DNA of 64,000 bases from Ulota crispa (Eukaryota; Streptophyta; Bryopsida; Orthotrichales; Orthotrichaceae): positions 31,999,678-32,063,677 of the forward strand of contig OY987244.1 of assembly GCA_963920765.1 (NCBI GenBank), read 5' to 3'. Below, piece by piece: positions 59,301 to 64,000 of this stretch. The position numbers and the translations under genes are program-made. The notes beneath the pieces are model-generated. The model had not been told where the DNA came from and searched no databases. It worked only from the letters and a program-made list of their open reading frames with translations. Position 1 is the stretch's first letter, and every line of letters starts with the position of its first letter.

Positions 59301-62300
59301 TTAGAGGATGCTTCTAAAAAGTAAGAGTTATTTCCCCTCAACCAAGTTAACATCGCATGAATAACCAAACCAAGAAAAGAAAAAGGGCGATTGCCATTTT
59401 TTTCATATCATGAACCTTTAAGGAATAGTGCATAAAATAACCCTTGCATCTTCATTGTCATGTTATCCCATGTGTCACACGAGGTGCCTAAAGCATGCGC
59501 AAATAGAAAAAATTGAAAAGTTAAGATAGGTGAATCCCATACCAACCATGTACCTAATGGCATCACTATGCACACTAGGTGATCATTTTAGAGCACAAAT
59601 CTAGGTATTTCATAGATAGCTTATCATTTGTGAAACAAAATAAAAGCTATCTATGGCTTACCTAGATGTGAGTTCTACAATGACCACTTGCTATACATAG
59701 TGGTGCCATTAGATACATGGTTAATATTGGGTATATCTGCTTTACTCAAATTGTTTTTGCCCTTGCCACAAGTATAATAAGCTTCTCAAATTGTAACCAC
59801 CTAATGGTATGAGCTTTTCCCATTCAAATAAGATAACTACTAATATTATGGCCACTTAAAGGTTTGTAATCCAAAAGTAACAACAGACGAGACTTTAACC
59901 CTTAAAGGAGTGAGCTATTATAATACATACTATGTATGCTGCTGTATAATTGGCATTTACTACCAACAAAAAGTTTTAATTTGGGATCTTGACTACTTCA
60001 CTAGAACAACATTGATCTATATTCTAACTTCTTTGTTGATCTCAAATATAATAAAGGTGTGATTTACTCCAAATACAAAAAAAATACCCCGTATTGTACT
60101 GACCGCCAAGGGCTGCTTGGTCCTTTAAGGTAGCCCTCCCCAATTCCAACCCCTCCCCAATCCCGACCCTTTCTAGCAAGGGTGTACATTTCAGTTTGGA
60201 ACTGAACACCATGACTACAGAAGGTCAAAATTAGGGGAGCATTCTTAAATGGTCGGGTATGGGGAGGGTTACCTTAGGGGTTAATGAAGTCCTCCAAGTT
60301 AGATTAGGAATGAAACTTCGGAAGGGTGCGGTTATGGGCCTCTCAATTCCCAACCACCAATGGGGGCATGAGCTTCCCCAGCAATTCAAACGACATGGTA
60401 AATGGCGAGGGTAAGTTATAGAAACTTCGGAAGGGATAGCGACGGTTGTAGTAGGGGCGCCCACAGCACAGCACAACACAGCAGTGACAGCACCTCACCT
60501 TGGTAAAGACGTCACAGCCCACAATGTGGAAGGTGTGACTGTAGATGGTGATGTCTCGCCCCAGCTGGAAATCCGCCGGCTCCAGGAACCCGCCTCGTCC
60601 ATTCGGCACTTTCTGCTTCTTCAAAAACACTCCCTGCACCACACCATTTGTGTCCCCTCCCATCGTCCACTTAGTCATGCCTCTTTCTTCTCATTTGCCC
60701 AGAAACCCCCCTTTCAAATTCTTGTCCAAACCCAGACAAACGTAACTTAACCCTTAAAGGACGGATGGATCACCATGGCTTGCCCTGTCTGTAGCATTCT
60801 ATAGTGTTTTGCACATGGGTAACAGTAGTATTGCTTCAAGAAGTTGGAAAAATCAATAGTGCATGGTACCCTCATGAAAATTGCAAGAAGGGCAACTCAG
60901 GAGCTAGTTCCATGTATCACAATTTGAGTTACAAAATAAAATGAATGTATTTCAAGAGGAGTTTTTTGCCTTCCATGATGCACTATGCTTTTATGACCAC
61001 AACTGAAAAAAAATCAGATCAAAATTGGTCTTTTTCTAGGATTCAAAGTTTTTTTTGGGGGCAACGGACGTTTTTCATCCGTGCCTACGTTTAGGGGTTA
61101 AACTTCGTGCAGACTGGACCTGAAAGTAAATTCCGCTGTTCCTTTGCGCAGGTTCCTGCAAATAATCAACCATTTTTATTTCAGCCGCGTGAAAACCCCA
61201 TGTACTTCGAACGAACATTCTTGCACGGAGCTCCCCAATTCCAGGAAGAATCTAGGTCTTTCCCTTTCTACTACACCTTTCTTGGGCAAGTGCGCAATCA
61301 GAGTCAGCAACTCTCTAGAATGTTATGCTTGTACTTGATATTGAAAAATACTCCCTCTGTTCCTCTAAAAAGCTCCAAATTAGACACATTTCTTGTAATA
61401 CTGAAAAAAAATCCCCTTTGCTGATTTCAAATGTGGAGAAAGTGTTTGTCATGTTCAATGATCTCATAGGGGCAAGTTAAACAATTAGAGAGCATTCCTC
61501 TCCTAGCAAACTTGACCTTGCTCATATGAGGTACCATTGTTGCTACTAATCTTTAAATCATCAATAATGAGGAGCTAACAACATGCACAATATGATACTT
61601 TTTGCATGAAATTTGGGTGCCCAAACGACGATATCCAAGCTGGAGATTTTGCACATATTTGACAGATGGTATATTGATTCTAGAATGCATGTGTCACTAG
61701 CACAAAGACTAAAAACACAGTTTATCCTTTGCAATGCAAGGATGCTTTTGGGACGTTTTTACTGGGACAGACTGAGGAAGTACTTGAAATTGGTAAATAT
61801 GTGAAACTGTGACGAGGGCAGGATTATTGAGTAGGAGTTCAGGAGTACCCCAATGTGGATCATGCCATCCGAAAGGTAGAAATAGATGGTGCACTTGCGG
61901 TACCGAGCATTCTCTTCCACTCGCTCGTTCACTTGCTCCTTAAAAAACGCATAAAACCGCAACACCTGAAAGGTAATCCAAGCCACAGCAATGCTTTAGG
62001 GCAAAGAGCTCAGGACTTTGCAATGGACGCGGTAACCTCTATTATAATGGTCCTTGAATTCTTTACAGAAAGGAAACTGGCATGGGATGGGGTATTACTA
62101 AGTAAAACCTAGTATTACGCAAAGTTGAGATTCACAGAGGGTAGTCCACTTGAGATTCGAAAATCTGTTTTGTACCATGGTGGTTAACATTCCTCGATTC
62201 TTACCTCGACTACTACCAGGTGCACGTGTTTGATGACATCATGTCGTCTTAGCTAAATTGGGAAAAACAGCACAAACACGATATCTGTTAATTTGGGAAA

Positions 62301-62976
62301 AACTCTTTCCCAAAACCGAATTTGGGATATTGAATGTTGAATTTGTATGAGTTTTTTGGTGATTTAAAGTGAGATTTTTTTGACAAGATTTTCAAGATAT
62401 TTCATCATTGATGTTAGGTCTTAAAAGAAATCAACATAAATTTCACTCAAAATTACTATAAACCTCTTAAACATAAAAAATTCAAAAGTCCCAAAATCAG
62501 GTTTTTTTTCCAAATTAACAAATATTGCGGGTCATAATGGGACTTTCACTAATTCTGTCATTATGTATATATTAGCATATCACAAAAAAATCAGCTTGCA
62601 TTCTCTTATACGATGGTGAAGTTTTAGTCCTGGCCTCCAAGAACTTCAATAATTACAACTTTTGAGCAATAGCTATACCTACACTTACTGATGTAAGATG
62701 AAGATGGAGTACAAAATGGTCCCTCGGTTTTTCCCAATTTATCTAATATGGTAGGGTGTTCATGGGAATTATTTTGGTTCGTACCTGTCGGTCAAACTTG
62801 AGCCATGCAGGCGTGGGTCCGGTGCTTTGCTTGACACAAGCATAACAAGCTCCGGAGTTGTCATAATTCTCTTGCGTGTCATTCACCGGCAACACTTTGG
62901 ACTGCCCCAGAGGGCGTACCACGGGAAACCCTTCATCTGTGAATGTCAATGTCTGGCTCTTCCTCCGTGGTTGCTC
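50380..62976 (-). CDS. EFHC1: EFHC1/RIB72-like DM10 axonemal protein
   Basis: Nine exons on the minus strand join in frame: 62976-62785, 61965-61849, 60669-60499, 59014-58802, 58041-57909, 54426-54002, 52857-52588, 51984-51737, 50539-50380, with a candidate first exon at 63830-63630. Three DM10 domains are clear: first WLKFDRQVLRFYAFFKEQ to FHIVGCDVFTK; second FLDLDGKVLRFFCVWDDR to LLHDVDEFTRNYY; third FIYKDGKILTFTCRM to ELIEADEWTLKYME. SQTLTFTDEGFPVVRP matches the family's N-terminal motif. In the family these proteins line the inside of ciliary doublet microtubules. Animal EFHC1 (about 640 aa) ends in EF-hands. Here the third DM10 is followed by a proline-rich linker (exon 51984-51737) and SIKEILAKYGINVTKQEVVT without a canonical EF-hand loop. 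Presumably expressed in flagellate sperm. The 5' edge at 62976 is a splice-site choice; acceptors nearer 63024 are possible. Introns run from 0.6 to 3.5 kb and carry several MITEs. Confidence 0.92.
50715..50919 (+). mobile_element. Miniature Helitron-like element, plus orientation
   Basis: It begins TCTATATCTATAAAAGAATC just after an A and ends with a hairpin (CCATTGGTACAACGGG) followed by AGTAAACTAG and a T. This has the Helitron layout: 5' TC, 3' hairpin then CTAG, insertion between A and T, no target duplication. It is 205 bp and non-autonomous. The interior carries GTTGCACCTTTTACATTTT repeats. Confidence 0.82.
50933..51186 (-). mobile_element. Miniature Helitron-like element, minus orientation
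   Basis: On the minus strand it begins TCTATATCTATAAAAGAATC (51186) after an A and ends with the hairpin CCGTTGGTACAACGGG, then TACGTAAACTAG (50933) and a T. It is 254 bp. The interior holds tandem copies of a 31-bp unit around AATGTAAAAGGTGCAACTTG (51000-51100). It is the same family as 50715-50919, and the two 3' ends face each other across 13 bp. Confidence 0.82.
51366..51508. mobile_element. CACTA-like MITE, copy 1
   Basis: The ends are CACTAATAGAAAAACATTTC and TTTTCTTCTAGTG. The 143-bp fold-back has internal pairing (AGCAAATGTCTTAAATAA against TTATTTAGGACATTTGTAG). It is related throughout to 52088-52229. The flanking trinucleotides ACG and AGG differ by one base, so the duplication is imperfect. 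Confidence 0.78.
52088..52229. mobile_element. CACTA-like MITE, copy 2, TAA target duplication
   Basis: The ends are CACTAGAAGAAA and TTTCTTCTAGTG, a perfect 12-bp inverted repeat, flanked by TAA on both sides (52085-52087 and 52230-52232). The 142-bp element has arms pairing around AAATGTCCTAAACGACT and AGTCGTTTAGGACATTT. CACTA termini with a 3-bp duplication define the CACTA (En/Spm) superfamily. It lies in the intron between EFHC exons 52857-52588 and 51984-51737. Confidence 0.88.
55954..56399. mobile_element. Fold-back element in EFHC intron
   Basis: About 445 bp. The left end CAAAGGAAACTGATACATGT is complementary to the right end ACATGTATCAATTCCCTTTG. The arms continue for about 80 bp (CCACACCCTACTATATATGG against CCATATATAGTAGGATGTGG), and a middle section also pairs (ATACAACTTGACATA against TATGTCAAGTTGTAT). 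No target duplication is clear. Confidence 0.7.
56742..57155. mobile_element. TAAGGTAG-family TIR element in EFHC intron
   Basis: The left end is TAAGGTAGTACAGTCATAAA and the right end is GCGTACTACCTTTA (imperfect). The 414-bp element overlaps by a few bases, or abuts, the TTAACCC-type element starting at 57153. Direct repeats of GGGGTTAAGAGAGAATTTCA-like sequence flank the pair at 56710-56735 and 57510-57560. Confidence 0.6.
57153..57516. mobile_element. TTAACCC-type element, subfamily shared with 60747-61101
   Basis: The left end is TTACCCTTAAACGTTGAGC and the right end is GGACGTTTAGGGGTTG. The interior matches 60747-61101: CATGGCTGGCC versus CATGGCTTGCC, AGTGTTTTTCAAGG versus AGTGTTTTGCAC, TTTTTTGCCTTCCATGATG in both, and a GGCAAAGGACG versus GGCAACGGACG block before the right end. 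Confidence 0.72.
59528..59743. mobile_element. Fold-back element in EFHC intron
   Basis: About 215 bp. The left arm contains ATCCCATACCAACCATGTACC and AATGGCATCACTATG. The right arm contains CATAGTGGTGCCATT and ACATGGTTAATATTGGGTAT. A central part (CTAGGTATTTCATAGATAGC against GCTATCTATGGCTTACCTAG) also pairs. It lies in the intron between exons 60669-60499 and 59014-58802. Confidence 0.7.
59895..60284. mobile_element. TTAACCC-family MITE split by a nested fold-back
   Basis: The left end is TTAACCCTTAAAGGAGTGAG. The right end, TTTA then AGGGGTTAA, is split by the 151-bp element 60126-60276, which inserted into the right inverted repeat. The interior (CATTGATCTATATTCTAACT, then ATAAAGGTGTGATTTACTCC) is shared with 34090-34220. 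It lies in the same EFHC intron as 59528-59743. Confidence 0.7.
60126..60276. mobile_element. TAAGGTAG fold-back nested in a TTAACCC MITE
   Basis: The left end is TAAGGTAGCCCTCCCCAATT and the right end is TATGGGGAGGGTTACCTTA. The arms are GC-richer than the surroundings (CAATCCCGACC against GGTCGGG). Its ends match the general TAAGGTAG pattern and resemble those of 18570-18711 (TAAGGTAGC). Confidence 0.7.
60747..61101. mobile_element. TTAACCC-family element in EFHC intron
   Basis: The left end is TTAACCCTTAAAGGACGGAT and the right end is ATCCGTGCCTACGTTTAGGGGTTAA with a few unpaired bases. The element is 355 bp. Its subfamily is shared with 57153-57516. It lies just upstream, in transcript sense, of the EFHC exon 60669-60499. 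Confidence 0.75.
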
Positions 62977-63629
62977 CTGCTCCACAACTCCCCACCGTAC
63001 AAAGCTTACGTCAGAAAACAGCCCTGAACACAATATTCGTCAATGTGAGAAAAACACTCCCCATTTTGGGATACTGAATTTTGCATTTGTGAGAATAATT
63101 TGGTGATTTAAAGTAAGTTTTTTGACATTTTTCTTCAGGATATCATCATCGATGTAGGGCCTTGAAGAAATCATCATAAAACTCACTTTGAATCTCCTAA
63201 AAACTCTTAAAAGATGAAAAATTCAGAAGTCCCAAAATTAGGGTATTTTCCCAATCGCGTTCCTGGCTACTTAGATTGCCAAACTTCTCACATACACCTG
63301 CACAGAGCTCTCAAACAAGGACTATGACATAGATTTTGTTCTAAATGTGTATTTCTGTTGATTGACGTTCACGGTAATCATGTAACTATACTCAAACCTC
63401 TTCATTGAGCCCTTTTCTCATATGCCCATTATGTACACTATCATTGAATTTTATAGCACACTTGTCGCATATTTAAATTTTTTTTGAGAAAGATGAGGGA
63501 AACATTGAAGCGGTTTGTGTATACTTTGCGATTTATGAAAACATGTGTAGAAGAAGTTTTGAAGTTCAGGTACAGGAGTAAAGAGAGCCACTGACAGCAG
63601 GATTTTGGAAGAAGGGTTATTTTATTTAC

Positions 63630-63830
63630 AGGAGGGTGACAAAAGGTGTAAGCCGGGAGCTCCATCGTTGTTGAATTGTGCCTTGGAAAATGCGGAGGAG
63701 AAAATGGCCTGCCTGGAAGGCAAGGCGTTTGGACTTGGGGTTGGGAAGGCGGAGGATACAGAACGGAGCCCCGAGCAGCGGCCGGTAAGTTAGTTGAAGC
63801 CACGGCTTTCAGCTGACGTTGCCTTTTCAC
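63630..63830 (-). CDS. Candidate first coding exon of the EFHC-like gene
   Basis: A minus-strand frame starts with ATG at 63830 and runs 67 codons to a GTAAAT donor at 63629, phase 0. This matches the phase of the next exon. It contains CLPGRPF, which could be the LPG-x-F motif that precedes SQTL in EFHC proteins. The spacing to SQTL would be about 30 residues longer than usual, and the composition is Pro-rich. It could instead be 5'UTR. A plus-strand frame with a GTAAGT donor at 63784 overlaps it, so even the strand is not certain. Confidence 0.35.
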
Positions 63831-64000
63831 AAAGGGATTTCTTACAGCCCCCGTTCACACTGCAACAACTCTGCAGCTGGGTGTTTTACTTTATTTGGCT
63901 CATAGCAATCAGTTCCTAATGGTGGAATGCAGTCATTTCTTGTGTTTGTTAAATGACGCAGTATTTTGACAAATTGTTGGATCTAGCTACAAGGCTAGAG

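Noticed and set aside
22431-61101. CCCTAAA-like strings at many element ends, resembling the plant telomere repeat TTTAGGG
   Set aside because: They occur singly, always at the ends of inverted-repeat elements and continuing into non-telomeric sequence. No tandem telomere array is present, so interstitial telomeres are not supported.
1-64000. Operons, ribosome binding sites, prophage, toxin-antitoxin or other prokaryotic systems
   Set aside because: Genes are split by many introns and belong to plant families; nothing suggests bacterial origin or contamination.
1-64000. tRNA, rRNA and autonomous transposon (reverse transcriptase, transposase, Rep/helicase) genes
   Set aside because: No cloverleaf-type B-box context and no conserved polymerase, integrase, DDE or helicase motif was seen in any open frame; only non-autonomous elements are supported.

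Overview
The window is nuclear DNA from a land plant. It is AT-rich, its genes have many exons with GT-AG introns, and the gene-free DNA is packed with short transposon derivatives. Four of the five genes are typical plant genes. The fifth encodes an EFHC/RIB72-type DM10 protein of ciliary doublet microtubules, which argues for a lineage with flagellate sperm (bryophyte, lycophyte, fern, cycad or Ginkgo). The gene models and the GC-rich, triplet-repeat-rich 5' regions would suit a liverwort such as Marchantia, but that species-level guess is inference.

Layout: (1) 1-4933 is repeat-rich DNA followed by a GC-rich promoter or 5'UTR. (2) 4934-10768 (+) is a 12-exon CPP/TSO1-like (tesmin, CXC-domain) transcription regulator of 1221 aa. 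(3) 14892-17518 (+) is a 6-exon SGNH/GDSL esterase of the CPRD49 type, 251 aa. (4) 19979-23350 (-) is an 8-exon coproporphyrinogen III oxidase-like gene, 393 aa, with a probable GC-AG intron and a small transposon inserted just upstream of its start codon. (5) 28308-30347 (-) is a 5-exon xyloglucan endotransglucosylase/hydrolase, 331 aa. (6) 33-50 kb has no gene I can support. It is a nest of terminal-inverted-repeat (TIR) elements, long palindromes and tandem repeats. (7) 50380 to about 63.8 kb (-) is an EFHC-like gene with three DM10 domains and a proline-rich C-terminal extension. Its introns carry CACTA, Helitron and other small elements.

For all five genes I built the exon structure by hand and checked that exon phases join in frame. 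Only the first exon of the EFHC gene remains doubtful. The genes have no evident functional link: cell-cycle/reproductive transcription control, a lipase-like esterase, tetrapyrrole synthesis, wall remodelling and sperm axoneme. The order looks like ordinary plant gene order.

The most distinctive content is the population of non-autonomous elements. One class has TIRs beginning TTAACCC(C/T)T(A)AA (at least 12 copies or pairs). Another has TIRs TAAGGTAG...CTACCTTA (at least 9 copies). In both classes the same ends surround several unrelated interiors. Others include two elements with 8-bp target duplications, two CACTA-type miniatures, and a tail-to-tail pair of tiny Helitrons. I found no CRISPR, no operon-like system, no tRNA or rRNA gene, and no recognisable new biochemical system.
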